The notes: generated by a model from the sequence alone, not told the origin. Numbered from the stretch's first letter, positions 25,423 to 34,943 are shown. The stretch: DNA of 64,000 nucleotides from Paenibacillus oryzae (GCF_001675045.1 NZ_LYPA01000056.1:38254-102253), one strand, 5' to 3'. Numbers and translations are program-made.

Positions 25423-26685
25423 TTAACTTAGCTTCGTCAACGCATTTTCAGCAATCGCCGCAAGCAAACTAGCGGTTCCCGGCAGCGCCGATTCATCCAA
25501 ATCGAAGGCGGGATGATGCCACTGAAACGGCCCGTCTGTGCCAACAAAAAGGAAGGCTCCCTTTGTCTGCTCCAGGTAAAAGGAAAAGTCCTCTCCGGCG
25601 GGCGACACCTGCGGCTTTACAACCGTTAACCCCTGCTCTTTGGCGGCTTCAGCGGCAACGTCTGCCCAAAACTCGTCATTATGGACGGCCGGAGGGCCAT
25701 CCAGCCACTTTACTCTGGCGGTTGTGCCAAACGCAGCCGCCACTCCTGCCACTACGCCTTCAAAACGTCCCTTGACCGCTTGCCGAACCTCGCTTGTAAA
25801 GGTGCGAATGGTTCCATCAAATACGGCCTTTTCCGAAATAACATTCCAGGAGCTTCCGGCATTCAGCCTGGTTACGCTAATGACCGCGCTGTCCAAAGCG
25901 CTCACATTGCGGCTGACGATGGACTGAAGCGCCGTAATGATATGCGAAGCCGTCACGATGGGATCGATTCCGGCCTCTGGAACCGCGGCATGAGTGCCCA
26001 CACCGTCCACCTCTACGACAAACCCGTCGGCAGCCGCCATAAGCGGGCCGCCGGTGATGCCAATAGTACCCACTGGCAAATCCGGTTTGTTATGGATGCC
26101 GAAGATGGCGTCCACTCCCTCAAGCGCTCCGCGTGCAATGAGCTGCTGCGCGCCCTTCGCTTTCTCCTCCGCCGGCTGGAACAGCAATCGGACAACGCCC
26201 GGCAGCTCGTGCTCCCGCTCCTTCAGCAAAAAAGCGGCTCCCAGCAACGCGGCGGTATGAAAATCGTGGCCGCAGGCATGCATCACACCATCAACCCGTG
26301 AAGCAAAAGGCAACCCCGTTTCCTCCTGTATAGGCAGCGCATCAATGTCCGCCCGGAGCGCCACGACCGGCGCAGCGTTATGCTCTCTCTCTTTCGTTTC
26401 TCTGTCTCTTGCTGCGCCGGGCGCGCTTTTGTCTTTGCCGCTTCCTGAATTGCCCGGGCCGGCAGCCGCTTCGCCCTTGTTAATATTTTCTGCCTCTCCG
26501 CCACGGCCGCCAAGCTCCGCAACTACGCCTGTCGGCAGCCCGTAATCCAAGATGCGAATTCCGGCTTCGGCCAGCCAGCCCTTGATCGCCTCCGTTGTTT
26601 CGTATTCCTGAAAGGATAGCTCCGGCTTCTCATGAAGCTGCCGCCTGATAGCTACCAGCTTCGCTGCAAATGGTTCTCCGGTCAT
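25423..26685 (-). CDS. M20-family amidohydrolase/deacylase
   Basis: 420 residues. Metal-binding motifs include VVALRADIDALP, HACGHDFHTAALLGAA, PAEEKAKGA and SPAGEDFSFY, with an internal dimerisation domain (about 215-325). This is the HipO/AmaA/SndB-type N-acyl amino-acid deacylase family, which in the related pathway removes the acetyl group to free cysteine. A low-complexity insert of about 45 residues, rich in Gly, Glu, Lys and Ala, interrupts the domain between VVAELGG and VVALRADID. ATG start with GGAGG at 7 bp; the start overlaps the upstream LLM stop by 4 bp. Confidence 0.88.
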   Translation of the reverse strand: MTGEPFAAKLVAIRRQLHEKPELSFQEYETTEAIKGWLAEAGIRILDYGLPTGVVAELGGRGGEAENINKGEAAAGPGNSGSGKDKSAPGAARDRETKEREHNAAPVVALRADIDALPIQEETGLPFASRVDGVMHACGHDFHTAALLGAAFLLKEREHELPGVVRLLFQPAEEKAKGAQQLIARGALEGVDAIFGIHNKPDLPVGTIGITGGPLMAAADGFVVEVDGVGTHAAVPEAGIDPIVTASHIITALQSIVSRNVSALDSAVISVTRLNAGSSWNVISEKAVFDGTIRTFTSEVRQAVKGRFEGVVAGVAAAFGTTARVKWLDGPPAVHNDEFWADVAAEAAKEQGLTVVKPQVSPAGEDFSFYLEQTKGAFLFVGTDGPFQWHHPAFDLDESALPGTASLLAAIAENALTKLS

Positions 26686-27692
26686 ACCAATTCCTCCGCA
26701 AAGGCCTCTTTAAGCAGGGTAAAGGAATGAACGCGTTTTTTGAAATCGGGCACAATGGTTGTAAAAATAAAGCTCTCTACCCCATACTCCTCCGACAGCT
26801 CAAGCAGCCGCTTCCGCACCGTCTCCTTGGTTCCGCGCGTGATGTCCGCATCCCGCTCAACTGCCGTATAGTCTTCACCCGCCTGTCTTGCAAATTCCTC
26901 GGCCTGCTCCAGCGTGTTGACGTTTACGGTTTTGCCGCTGGCGAGCGTCACGCGGACGCTTTTGTGCTGTCCCGCGAGTTCGTTCGCCTCCTCCTCGGTA
27001 TCCGCCGCGATGACTGACAGAGCCAAAATAGGCTGCGGTTTCCTTCCAAACTCACGGTTAAAGGTCGACCGGTAAAGCTCCAACGCCGCCAGCGCCGTTT
27101 CGGGATCATTGTTGATAAACAGCGCAAACGCATAAGGAAGCCCGCGTTTTGCCGCCAGCTCCGCGCTGGATACACTTGTGCCCAGCACGTAGACAGCCGC
27201 CGGCTGCTCCGGAAGGGGATGTGCGGCCAATCCAGGCAGGTAATGGGATTCGCCTGTTTCCGAATGCAGAAGAACGTTTAATTCATCCAGCTTTTCCTCC
27301 AGCGTCTCCGGCTCCGCAATCCCCTTCTGCAGCGCCTTTGTGGAACGCGGCAAGCCGCCCGGCGCCCGGCCGATGCCAAGCTCAACCCGTCCCGGAGCCA
27401 GCGTGGCAAGCACATTGAAGTTTTCGGCTACTTTGTAGGGACTGTAATGCTGAAGCATGACGCCGCCCGACCCGATTGCGATTCGTTTGGTCTGCGCCAG
27501 CAAATAAGAAACCAGCACCTCGGGCGAGGAGCCTGCGGCTCCGGCAGAGTCATGATGCTCCGAAACCCAGAAGCGTTCATACCCCAGCGCCTCCGCAAGC
27601 TGAGCCAGCTTTACCGTATTGCTTAATGCCTCCGCCGCCGTGTAGCCCGGAAAAACGATGCTTTGATCCAATATGCCCAATGTAAAAGCCAT
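26682..27692 (-). CDS. LLM-class flavin-dependent oxidoreductase (MsnO8/YtmO-like)
   Basis: A 336-residue luciferase-like oxidoreductase: FTLGILDQSIVFPGYTAAEAL at the N-terminus, RFWVSEHHD, and GIGRAPGG. It belongs to the MsnO8/YtmO clade, smaller than the NtaA clade enzyme in the same operon. The start is set at the ATG 27690-27692, with AAGGAG 8 bp upstream; a GTG ten codons earlier is the alternative. Its stop overlaps the M20 start by 4 bp. It likely takes part in oxidative breakdown of an imported organosulfur compound, with FMNH2 from elsewhere. Confidence 0.85.
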   Translation of the reverse strand: MAFTLGILDQSIVFPGYTAAEALSNTVKLAQLAEALGYERFWVSEHHDSAGAAGSSPEVLVSYLLAQTKRIAIGSGGVMLQHYSPYKVAENFNVLATLAPGRVELGIGRAPGGLPRSTKALQKGIAEPETLEEKLDELNVLLHSETGESHYLPGLAAHPLPEQPAAVYVLGTSVSSAELAAKRGLPYAFALFINNDPETALAALELYRSTFNREFGRKPQPILALSVIAADTEEEANELAGQHKSVRVTLASGKTVNVNTLEQAEEFARQAGEDYTAVERDADITRGTKETVRKRLLELSEEYGVESFIFTTIVPDFKKRVHSFTLLKEAFAEELV

Positions 27693-27726
27693 TCCGTCCA
27701 TCTCCTTCTTCTCCCGTTTCACGATC

Positions 27727-28479
27727 TTATATAGAATAGCCGGCTTCCGGCGTAATCCGTTTTAAGAACTGTTGGGTGCGCTCCTCCTTGGGATAGCGGA
27801 ACAGCTGCTTCGGTTCCCCTTCCTCCACAATGACTCCGCCGTCCATAAACACAACGTGATTAGCAACCTCCTGCGCAAAGCCCATTTCATGGGTCACGAT
27901 AATCATCGTGATGCCTTCCTCCGCGATCTGGCGAATAACGGACAATACTTCGCCGACCAGCTCGGGATCAAGCGCCGAGGTTGGTTCATCGAACAATATA
28001 ACCTCGGGATTGAGTGCAAGCGCCCGGGCAATGCCGACGCGCTGCTGCTGCCCGCCCGACAGCTCGCTGGGATAAGCGTTCAGCTTGGCTCCAAGCCCTA
28101 CCTTTTCCAAAAGAGCGATGCTGCGCTCCCGCGCTTCGGCTTTGGATACCTTGCGGACAACAACAAGGCCCTCCATTACATTTTCCAGCGCGGTTTTATG
28201 ACGGAACAAGTTGTATTGCTGGAATACCATCGCCGATTTTTGCCTCAGCGCATGAACATCCTTTTTGCCGTGCTGTCTGCAATTCAATTTAAAATCGCCG
28301 ATGGAAATAACGCCGGAGTCCGGCTTCTCCAAATAATTGATGCAGCGCAGAAGCGTCGTTTTGCCGGAGCCGCTTGGCCCAAGGATGGCAACAACCTCGC
28401 CCCGATTCACCTTCAGGTCGATTCCCGACAGCACCTCGTTTTTGCCAAAGCTTTTTTTTATTCCACTAAGTGCAATCAT
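27727..28479 (-). CDS. tcyN: Polar amino acid ABC transporter ATPase (TcyN-like)
   Basis: A 250-residue ATPase with Walker [10 protein letters not shown] (about 33-41), Q-loop FQQYNLF, signature LSGGQQQR, Walker [13 protein letters not shown] and the switch His in VTHEMGFA. It overlaps the start of its permease partner by 4 bp. With two permeases and a binding protein it completes a cystine/S-modified cysteine importer of the TcyJKLMN type. The assignment to this type rests on gene order with the sulfur enzymes that follow. Confidence 0.88.
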   Translation of the reverse strand: MIALSGIKKSFGKNEVLSGIDLKVNRGEVVAILGPSGSGKTTLLRCINYLEKPDSGVISIGDFKLNCRQHGKKDVHALRQKSAMVFQQYNLFRHKTALENVMEGLVVVRKVSKAEARERSIALLEKVGLGAKLNAYPSELSGGQQQRVGIARALALNPEVILFDEPTSALDPELVGEVLSVIRQIAEEGITMIIVTHEMGFAQEVANHVVFMDGGVIVEEGEPKQLFRYPKEERTQQFLKRITPEAGYSI

Positions 28480-29186
28480 GATACGCCTCCCCGGCTATAC
28501 GCCTTGAACCGCTTCTCGGCCAGCGCGCTCAGCCTTTCAATTCCAATTGTCAGGCCCCAATAAATAAGAGCCGCAGCCAGATAAGCCTCGAAAAATTTCC
28601 AGTTTGTTGTCGCAACAATTTGTGCTTTGGCGTTTATTTCGACTACCGATACTGTAAAAGCTAGCGATGAGCCATGCAGCATGCCGATCAGCATGTTGGA
28701 GATATTGGGCAGGCTGGCCGCAAAGGCTTGCGGCAGCACAATCCGCAATAGCGCCTGCGGCCCCGTCATGCCGATGGAATAAGCAGCCTCCAGCTGTCCC
28801 CGGTCCACGGCGAGCAAGCCCGATCTGACTACCTCCGACGCATAAGCGCCTGCCGTAATCGAAAAGGACAGGAAAGCAAAAACAATCATGGGAATGGAGG
28901 CCGAACGGAAGCCAAAACCAAGCGCTTCCGCAGCAGCGTCCAGCAGCATGGGCATGCCGAAATAAATCAGCAGCAGATGGGTAATCATCGGCGTGCCGCG
29001 AATAAAGGTGACATACGCCGCGCCTGCCTGGCTCAACACCGGAACCCGGAACTGCCGTGCAAGCGCGACGGCCGTGCCGATCAGAAAACCGCATAGAACA
29101 GATACCGCCGTAATGGCAAGCGTAACCGGAATGGCATCCAGCAGTTCAACAAACGCGGTCCAGATAAAGGAAACATCCAGCTTCAT
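28476..29186 (-). CDS. tcyM: Amino acid ABC transporter permease (TcyM-like)
   Basis: A 236-residue HisM/GlnP-type permease with about five membrane segments and the EAA-type loop around [22 protein letters not shown]. It overlaps its upstream partner permease and the downstream ATPase by 4 bp each. It forms the heterodimeric channel with the TcyL-like subunit. Confidence 0.85.
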   Translation of the reverse strand: MKLDVSFIWTAFVELLDAIPVTLAITAVSVLCGFLIGTAVALARQFRVPVLSQAGAAYVTFIRGTPMITHLLLIYFGMPMLLDAAAEALGFGFRSASIPMIVFAFLSFSITAGAYASEVVRSGLLAVDRGQLEAAYSIGMTGPQALLRIVLPQAFAASLPNISNMLIGMLHGSSLAFTVSVVEINAKAQIVATTNWKFFEAYLAAALIYWGLTIGIERLSALAEKRFKAYSRGGVS

Positions 29187-29878
29187 AGACTCGCCAGCCC
29201 CCTCTTCTGCACTCTCTGCTCAAGCAGCCGGAGCAGCCTCTCCAGCACAAAGCTGACGATAAAATAGATAGCTGCCAGTGAAATGTACGCTTCAATAAGA
29301 TGCCGGGATACAACCGCAAGCGTAGACGCTTTGCCCGTCAGCTCCATGACGCCAACGCTGAAGGCAAGCGAGGTGTCCTTCAGGCTGGCAATAATCAGAT
29401 TGGAGAAAACCGGCAGCGCCGTAGCGAACGCCTGGGGCAGCACGATGCGGACAAAGGCTTGCGGCCCTGTCATGCCCACCGCATAAGCGGCCTCCACCTG
29501 CCCCCTGTCCACCGAAGCGACGGCTGCGCGAATCATCTCCGACATAAAGGCCCCGCTATGCAGTCCGTAGGTCAGGATAACAAAATACAAGGCGGGCCAA
29601 CGGGCGGCGTCAACGGCAATCAGCTTCAGCATTTCCGGCAATCCGTAATAAAACAGGAACAACTGGATCAATATCGGCGTGCCGCGAAAAAAGGAGATAT
29701 AGACCTGGGATACCCGTCTCAGCACCGGAATGTTATACATTTGCGGAAGGGCCACGAGGAAGCCAACGACAAGTCCGATCGCTATGGCGCTGGCAACGAT
29801 CAACAGCGTTAGCTGGATAGTCGGAAGCAGCTTAATGAAGTATTGAAAAACAAAGCTAAAGTCAAAAGTTGCTCCCAT
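29183..29878 (-). CDS. tcyL: Amino acid ABC transporter permease (TcyL-like)
   Basis: A 231-residue permease paralogous to the next gene, with five membrane segments, the YISFFRGTPILIQLFLFYYG motif and the EAA loop AAVASVDRGQVEAAYAVGM. It is 27 bp downstream of the substrate-binding protein gene and overlaps the second permease by 4 bp. Confidence 0.85.
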   Translation of the reverse strand: MGATFDFSFVFQYFIKLLPTIQLTLLIVASAIAIGLVVGFLVALPQMYNIPVLRRVSQVYISFFRGTPILIQLFLFYYGLPEMLKLIAVDAARWPALYFVILTYGLHSGAFMSEMIRAAVASVDRGQVEAAYAVGMTGPQAFVRIVLPQAFATALPVFSNLIIASLKDTSLAFSVGVMELTGKASTLAVVSRHLIEAYISLAAIYFIVSFVLERLLRLLEQRVQKRGLASL

Positions 29879-29905
29879 TGCTTCGGCCCGCCTTTCCTGT
29901 TGGTA

Positions 29906-30733
29906 TTAGTTGATTTCCGAAGTCGTGTAGTCCGCTCCAAGCCATTGCTCGCTTAGCTTCTTCAGCGTGCCGTCTGCCTTGATTTCCTTAAGCGCTTCGT
30001 CCACGCGATCTGCAAGCTTCTGCTGATCGGCATCGTTTTTACGGAACATAAACAGCGTGTTGGATTCGCTAAGCGGAGGGCCAACCAGCTTCAATTCGCC
30101 TTTTGTATCAACAAGGGGAAGGGTAAAATCCGCTGCCAGGAACGCTTCTGCGCGGCCGGATGCGATCTGGGCCACCGAATCGTTTGCAGCGCCGTTCTGA
30201 TACACAATATCCAGCGCATTGTCATTGGCCTTGTTATAGTTTTCCAGCAAAATCGCTTGGGCGCTTGTAGCCGTTGTCAGCACTTTTTTGCCCTTCAAAT
30301 CATCGATGGAGTGAACGCTGTTATTGCCCTTTGCAACTGCGACTTTATTTTTCCAGTGCGAATAAGGCTCTTTGTTGAACAGATACTTTTGTTCGCGCTC
30401 CGGATTTTTTTCCATTTCATGGGCAACCATGTCGATTTTTTTCGTTTCCAGACTGAGCAGCAGGTTGGTGAACTCCAGCGTCTGGAATTCAAATTCGTAA
30501 TCGTCCAGTCGTTTATCGATCTCTCTGACAAGCTCCACATCATATCCCGTCAATTTCCCGTTTTCGTCGATAAAGCATACATTGGGAAATTGTGTGCCTG
30601 TGCCTACGATTATTTTGACCGGCGCAGCCTCTCCGCCAGCTCCCGATGCCGATTTCGATGGACTGCCGGCTCCGCAACCTGTCAACGCCAGTGTTAATAC
30701 TGCAGTAACCGTCAAAATGGACCATTTTTTCAT
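29906..30733 (-). CDS. Amino acid ABC transporter substrate-binding lipoprotein (TcyJ/K-like)
   Basis: 275 residues, family 3 solute-binding protein. A lipoprotein signal ends at LTGC (Cys20), followed by a short Ser/Gly/Ala linker and the bilobal domain (GTGTQFPNVCFIDENGKLTGYDVE...). It captures the amino acid outside the membrane for the TcyLMN-like channel. It is the first gene of the nine-gene sulfur operon. B. subtilis has two such proteins (TcyJ and TcyK); only one is present here, so I do not choose a symbol. Confidence 0.87.
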   Translation of the reverse strand: MKKWSILTVTAVLTLALTGCGAGSPSKSASGAGGEAAPVKIIVGTGTQFPNVCFIDENGKLTGYDVELVREIDKRLDDYEFEFQTLEFTNLLLSLETKKIDMVAHEMEKNPEREQKYLFNKEPYSHWKNKVAVAKGNNSVHSIDDLKGKKVLTTATSAQAILLENYNKANDNALDIVYQNGAANDSVAQIASGRAEAFLAADFTLPLVDTKGELKLVGPPLSESNTLFMFRKNDADQQKLADRVDEALKEIKADGTLKKLSEQWLGADYTTSEIN

Positions 30734-30769
30734 GTGGATTCCCCCCCGCTAAGCGTTGATTTATTATTC

Positions 30770-30801
30770 ATACAATTCACACCTGATAAGTATGAATTGT
30801 T
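30770..30801 (-). promoter_or_regulatory. Inverted repeat upstream of the sulfur operon
   Basis: ATTCATAC-N16-GTATGAAT, with nested CAATTCAC/GAATTG, lies 37-70 bp upstream of the first gene of the operon. It is a good candidate for the binding site of the adjacent LysR activator, which would be expected to bind a dyad close to the promoter. Confidence 0.5.
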
Positions 30802-30874
30802 GATGTATAAAAAATATCACCCCGGCAGGAGTGACGTCAATGGGTTTCCTTATAGATAACTTCTATATGGCAAT

Positions 30875-31774
30875 TCAACAATCTGATGCACACCATTTTT
30901 TGCTGAATTGAACAACGGCCGCGTACAGCTCCGCATGCTCGCCAGGACAAGCAATAACATTGGTTTGTAGTGCAATACCCTCCGTTTCCGGCAGCAAAAC
31001 GGGAACAAGCAGACCCTCCGCCACATCCTGGCGTACGCTCAGACTAGGCAAAAAACCAATGCCCGCCCCTCGAATAATCAATTTTCTGGCCGCTTCGGAG
31101 TTATCCGTCTGGATTCCGATATTAGGTGGCTGCTCCAGGTTCTCGAAAATCCGATGGATACGAAGCCAATCCAGCGACCCGCATTCAAAAAAAACAAGCG
31201 GCTCCTTGGCAACCTCCTCTACGGAAATATGACCATTATCCAAATGAAAAGGGTGGTCCCGATAAACATATAGCCTGATAGGATCAACATATAGGCGATG
31301 CGATTGCAGGGCGGGATGCTGAAGCTTGCGGACCAGTCCGATGTCCACCTCCTTATTCAGCGTTTTAGTTGCAATCGAATCCGAGGTGCCTGTTATAATT
31401 TTGAAGCTGGCTGCCGGGAAGCTCTCCTTTAAATACGGAATCAAGTCCGAAACCATATAATTGGCGGCTGAAATCGTACAGCCGATGCGATATTCGTTCG
31501 GCAGCGATTTTTTCTGATTTAAGTAAAGCTTTCCGGTATTGTACGTATGAAGCATTTGCTGGGCAAAGGGTAAAAAGCGCTTGCCATCCTCTGAAATCTG
31601 AACCTGCTTGCCATCGCGAATAAAAAGCTTGCAGTTTAATTCCTGCTCCAGCGTTTTAATTCTGGCCGTAACCGACGGCTGCGAAAGGAACAATGCTTCC
31701 GCCGCCTTATTAAAGCTTCCGCAATGAATCACATACACAAACGCCTCTATGTTTTCAATGTTCAGTGCATACAC
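30875..31774 (-). CDS. LysR-family regulator of the sulfur operon (AscR/YtlI-like role)
   Basis: About 299 residues: winged helix near the N-terminus (NIENIEAFVYVIHCGSFNKAAEALFLSQPSVTARIKTLE) and a LysR substrate domain (about 90-295). The frame is open further upstream to a TTG at 31870, but a sigma-A promoter at 31820-31849 lies inside that extension, so I place the start at the GTG 31772-31774. It sits directly upstream of and co-directional with the importer/monooxygenase operon, the arrangement expected for its activator. The effector may be O-acetylserine or a pathway compound, by analogy only. Confidence 0.82.
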   Translation of the reverse strand: MYALNIENIEAFVYVIHCGSFNKAAEALFLSQPSVTARIKTLEQELNCKLFIRDGKQVQISEDGKRFLPFAQQMLHTYNTGKLYLNQKKSLPNEYRIGCTISAANYMVSDLIPYLKESFPAASFKIITGTSDSIATKTLNKEVDIGLVRKLQHPALQSHRLYVDPIRLYVYRDHPFHLDNGHISVEEVAKEPLVFFECGSLDWLRIHRIFENLEQPPNIGIQTDNSEAARKLIIRGAGIGFLPSLSVRQDVAEGLLVPVLLPETEGIALQTNVIACPGEHAELYAAVVQFSKKWCASDC

Positions 31775-31819
31775 CCCCAACTCTTTATCATGAGTATTCA
31801 AATTGGAATTAGTGTATTT

Positions 31820-31849
31820 AATATACTCATCCTCCTGGAATCCTGTCAA
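31820..31849 (-). promoter_or_regulatory. Sigma-A promoter of the LysR gene
   Basis: On the minus strand TTGACA (31844-31849) and TATATT (31820-31825) are separated by 18 bp. Transcription would begin near 31813, about 40 nt before the chosen GTG start. Confidence 0.8.
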
Positions 31850-31954
31850 TGTTCCTATGTCGTAATCCAATGGCAGCCCTTTTGCCGAGGCTGCCCTTTT
31901 TAACAGACGGAGCTGGTTGCTTTACGCCTTTGGCTAAAAAACGCAAGCTCCAGG

Positions 31955-32548
31955 TTACTTCATCCCGGAAGCTTGCGTTTTTTCAACATATTGCTTCATT
32001 GTCTCAGCAATAACATCATACTGGATATCATGGATGTAATGGGAGCTGTCCACATCAACGATTTCCCTGTTTGGCATCTCCTCTGCAAAGCTCCGCTGAG
32101 CTTCCTTCCACGCCTCTGGCTTCCAGCCGGTGCCTTCCCCGTTAGAGGAAAAAATGAGAACGGGTACTTGAGTCATTTCCCCTTGTGCCACCTTCAGCGC
32201 GCTTGCTTTTACTTCCTGAAGCTCTGCCAGCATTGGTTTTGTAGCCGTTCTGCGATAAAAGACTGTCCGGTACAGCTCTTTTTCTTCATCCGATAAAGTG
32301 CCGTATTTTATTGCATCGCTTTCGGAAGCGCCGGGGAGCCATCTCGTTATGCCAAGTCGCGCTGCAACAGCGCCCAGCCGGGCTAAGGGCATATTAGCCC
32401 TATAGCTCTCGTAGGACTGGGGAACCGCCATATCCAAGCCAATGATGCTCGACACCTCTTCCGGATATTGCTGCGCCCAATACAAGGCATGAAGGCCGGA
32501 CATGGAATGGGGAACAAGCACATAAGGGCCCTTGTTCGTTTGCCCTTT
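31955..32548 (-). pseudogene. 5'-truncated alpha/beta hydrolase
   Basis: About 198 codons remain, with an in-frame TAA at 32549-32551 at the upstream end. The fragment begins at the nucleophile elbow (YVLVPHSMSGLHALYWAQQYP) and continues to the catalytic-His region (VDSSHYIHDIQYD). Members of this family normally have about 100 or more residues before the elbow, including the oxyanion HG loop, and none of that is found between here and the chemoreceptor stop at 32646. It is therefore a decayed gene or a very truncated product from the GTG at 32519-32521. Confidence 0.75.
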
Positions 32549-32645
32549 TTAGCTATCGCGCCTGGTTGTCTCATCTTCGCTACGTGACCAATCCCTTCTT
32601 CCATGCCTATCACTACTCTGCGCCGGCGCCTGCCTGCTTGTTCCT

Positions 32646-34382
32646 CTATTGCCTAATTGTAAAAGATTGCACCGATTGCTGCAATTCAGCAGCCATCTGG
32701 GACAAATTACGGAAGGAAGCCGTCATCTGCTGCATCGTTGCGCTTTGCTCCTCAACAGCTGCGGCCACCTCTTCATAGCCGGCAGTTTGCTCCTCTGTCA
32801 CTCCCGAAATCTTCTGCATCGCATTGGAAATCATCTCAAAGGAGCTGTCAGCCTTATCAAGCGCGAGCTTTAAATCGTCCATTTGGCTCGAAAAGGAGGA
32901 GACTCCATTAAAGATGACATTGAAGTTATCAAACATTTTATGAATCCATACTTGACCCGTTTGAACCGCCTGATTGCCTTGAGCGATGCTTTGCAGCACA
33001 CGCTTGCTCTCATGCTGCGTGCTGGAGATCAACTCCGAGATGGAGCCAGCAGCATGGGAGGATTGCTCCGCCAGCTTTTTTACCTCTCCCGCCACGACGG
33101 CAAACCCTCTTCCTTGCTCGCCGACCCGCGCAGCCTCAATGGAAGCATTTAATGCAAGCAAATTGGTTTGGTCCGCTATTTCGGTAATGATATGAATGAT
33201 TTCGCCAATCTCTCTTGAACGGGAGCCAAGCTGCGTCGCCGCCTCCTGCGACTGCTCCATTTCCTGCTGGATCGCATTCATCTGGCCCAGCGTTTTCTCA
33301 ACAAGCTGCTGACCGTCCTCGGATTGACCCGCCACGGCATTGGCCATCTCCTGCATAATTTTGACCTCCGCCGTCACTCTTGTCAAATCGGCATTCACCT
33401 CAACGATGGAAGCCGTGCTGTCCGCGATGGAAGCTGCTACATCGGCAACTCCTTCATTCATGCTGTTCATGGAGGTAGCCACCTGCTGAGAGCTTGCGCT
33501 CATATCATTCGCCGCATGATATAGCTGCTCGCTTGTCCCTGACACCGTAGCAGACGACTGGGAAATTTGCGCAATCAGTTTCTCCAGATTCCGGCGCATA
33601 ACGCCAAAAGCCTCTCCCAGCTTGCCAAGCTCGTCATTCCGCTTGATTTCCACACGCTGCGTCAAATCTCCGGCTGCCACTTTTTCCGCTCCATGCATCA
33701 GCGCAATTACCGGCTTTGTAATGCTGCGGCTGATCAAATAGGCCACCAGCGAGCCTACGATCGCCACAGCAATCATAATAATGGTTGTAATCCAGAAAAT
33801 ATCCGCTTTGACCTGCGGCACTACGGATGCGTTAATATCAATTCCGGCGATACCGAAGGTTTGGCCGCTGCTATCCAGCAGAGGAATAAATATAGATTTA
33901 TGAACGCCGAAGCCATCCTCATAAATGGCGCTGACCGTTGTTTGTCCGCTTTCCATCGCTTGATTGATGTCAGGGCTAAACGTGAAATCTGAACCGTAAT
34001 AATCCTCGTCCCCGGTCAACACAATAATTTGCTCCCTATCCTGGAGCCGTCCCAATATAAATACGTTTTCGAGGACATTGTCATGTTTAATTTGCTCAAG
34101 ACGTTCTTTAATTTTGATATAGGCGGGATGGCTTATGCTGTTGATCTCGGCGGCGTTTTCGGGAATAGAATCAAGATAACTCTTCATCTCCAAAATATTG
34201 GTTTCCAGCCTGATCGCAAACTGATCCTCCAGCTGCTTGGCCAGCTTTTGGCTAATAAAAACCTCCACCCCTGCAAATACGGCGCAAATCAACAGGACCA
34301 TAGCTAACATGCTGCTTGTCATTTTTACGGAAATACGGCCAAAAAACCTTCTTTTCGTCGTTGTCTGCTCTTGCTGTCTCAA
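32646..34382 (-). CDS. Methyl-accepting chemotaxis protein
   Basis: 578 residues: TM1 (about 20-45), an extracellular Cache-like sensor domain (about 46-190), TM2 (about 195-218), HAMP (about 215-270), and a cytoplasmic coiled-coil signalling domain with the conserved tip [39 protein letters not shown] (about 400-440). It relays ligand binding to CheA/CheW to bias flagellar rotation. The start is TTG at 34380-34382 behind GGGAGG. The leader carries a c-di-GMP-I riboswitch and an inserted hairpin element, so expression should respond to c-di-GMP. The ligand is unknown. Confidence 0.93.
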   Translation of the reverse strand: MRQQEQTTTKRRFFGRISVKMTSSMLAMVLLICAVFAGVEVFISQKLAKQLEDQFAIRLETNILEMKSYLDSIPENAAEINSISHPAYIKIKERLEQIKHDNVLENVFILGRLQDREQIIVLTGDEDYYGSDFTFSPDINQAMESGQTTVSAIYEDGFGVHKSIFIPLLDSSGQTFGIAGIDINASVVPQVKADIFWITTIIMIAVAIVGSLVAYLISRSITKPVIALMHGAEKVAAGDLTQRVEIKRNDELGKLGEAFGVMRRNLEKLIAQISQSSATVSGTSEQLYHAANDMSASSQQVATSMNSMNEGVADVAASIADSTASIVEVNADLTRVTAEVKIMQEMANAVAGQSEDGQQLVEKTLGQMNAIQQEMEQSQEAATQLGSRSREIGEIIHIITEIADQTNLLALNASIEAARVGEQGRGFAVVAGEVKKLAEQSSHAAGSISELISSTQHESKRVLQSIAQGNQAVQTGQVWIHKMFDNFNVIFNGVSSFSSQMDDLKLALDKADSSFEMISNAMQKISGVTEEQTAGYEEVAAAVEEQSATMQQMTASFRNLSQMAAELQQSVQSFTIRQ

Positions 34383-34411
34383 TGTGTTGTCCTCCCGGTA
34401 ATCTTCTTTTC

Positions 34412-34629
34412 GGGCTGTCCGAAAAGTCTGTTACGGTGAATAATTATTCAGCAAAACCCGTCCCTCCCGGAAAAGGGTGTCTTGGAAGCTTCAAACCTAT
34501 TTGTCCGCTTTATTTTGATCCTATTTGTAGTGGATAAAAGCGGACAAAAAAACTTGCCCTCAAGACACCTTTTCCATCGGGTCCTCTCTGCTGAATATTT
34601 ATTCGTTTCACTTGACTTTTGGGACAGCC
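34412..34629. mobile_element. 220-bp hairpin (MITE-like) element, copy 2
   Basis: It is nearly identical in layout to the element at 17282-17503, with ends GGGCTGTCCGAAAAGTC and GACTTTTGGGACAGCC and internal GGGTGTCTTG/CAAGACACC and TTGTCCGC/GCGGACAA pairs. It lies between the riboswitch terminator and the chemoreceptor start codon, 29 bp from the latter, so it is part of the mRNA leader and would form a very long hairpin. Confidence 0.8.
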
Positions 34630-34663
34630 TTGTCTTTCTCATTACGGACAAATCAGCCATAAC

Positions 34664-34701
34664 AAAAAAGGCGAATATGGGCCACCTGCCCAGCATTCAC
34701 C
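34664..34701 (-). terminator. Expression-platform terminator of the c-di-GMP riboswitch
   Basis: On the minus strand GGTGAAT...ATTCGCC (one G-U) with inner TGGGC/GCCCA is followed by TTTTTT. It starts about 11 nt downstream of the aptamer, the usual place for an intrinsic terminator under riboswitch control. Confidence 0.85.
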
Positions 34702-34712
34702 AATTACGATCA

Positions 34713-34790
34713 TGCAACTGGCTGACTTACCCTTGCGGATTTAGTCCCTCTAGCTTTGCGTCCCTACCTTTCAATAGGTTTGCCTGACTA
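34713..34790 (-). ncRNA. c-di-GMP-I (GEMM) riboswitch aptamer
   Basis: On the minus strand the sequence shows the GEMM-I hallmarks in order: GGCAAACC (34777-34784), GAAA tetraloop, GGGACGCAAAGC, GGGACTAAAT and then GTAAGTCAGCCAG. These match the conserved GGCAAACC, GGGACGCAAAGC and CUAA blocks of the Vc2-type aptamer. A sigma-A promoter lies upstream and a terminator downstream, and the regulated gene is a chemoreceptor, a common target of this class. Confidence 0.92.
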
Positions 34791-34855
34791 TTCAATTCGC
34801 GTTACTGCTGCACTAAGGTAAATAATAACAAATATAATTTAGGTACAATGGACTA

Positions 34856-34884
34856 ATTATAGTATCTTTTATACAAGTAAGCAA
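34856..34884 (-). promoter_or_regulatory. Sigma-A promoter of the riboswitch/chemoreceptor transcript
   Basis: On the minus strand TTGCTT (34879-34884), a 17-bp spacer and TATAAT (34856-34861). Transcription would start near 34850, about 60 nt before the aptamer. Confidence 0.8.
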
Positions 34885-34943
34885 TAGATTTAGAAAAATA
34901 TAACTTCATTCCACTAAAGTGCGTTCCGCATACGCTCCTGAAA

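Noticed and set aside
30734..30874. SAM or T-box riboswitch ahead of the sulfur operon
   Set aside because: The leader is short and lacks the conserved blocks of either class; only an operator-like inverted repeat is visible.
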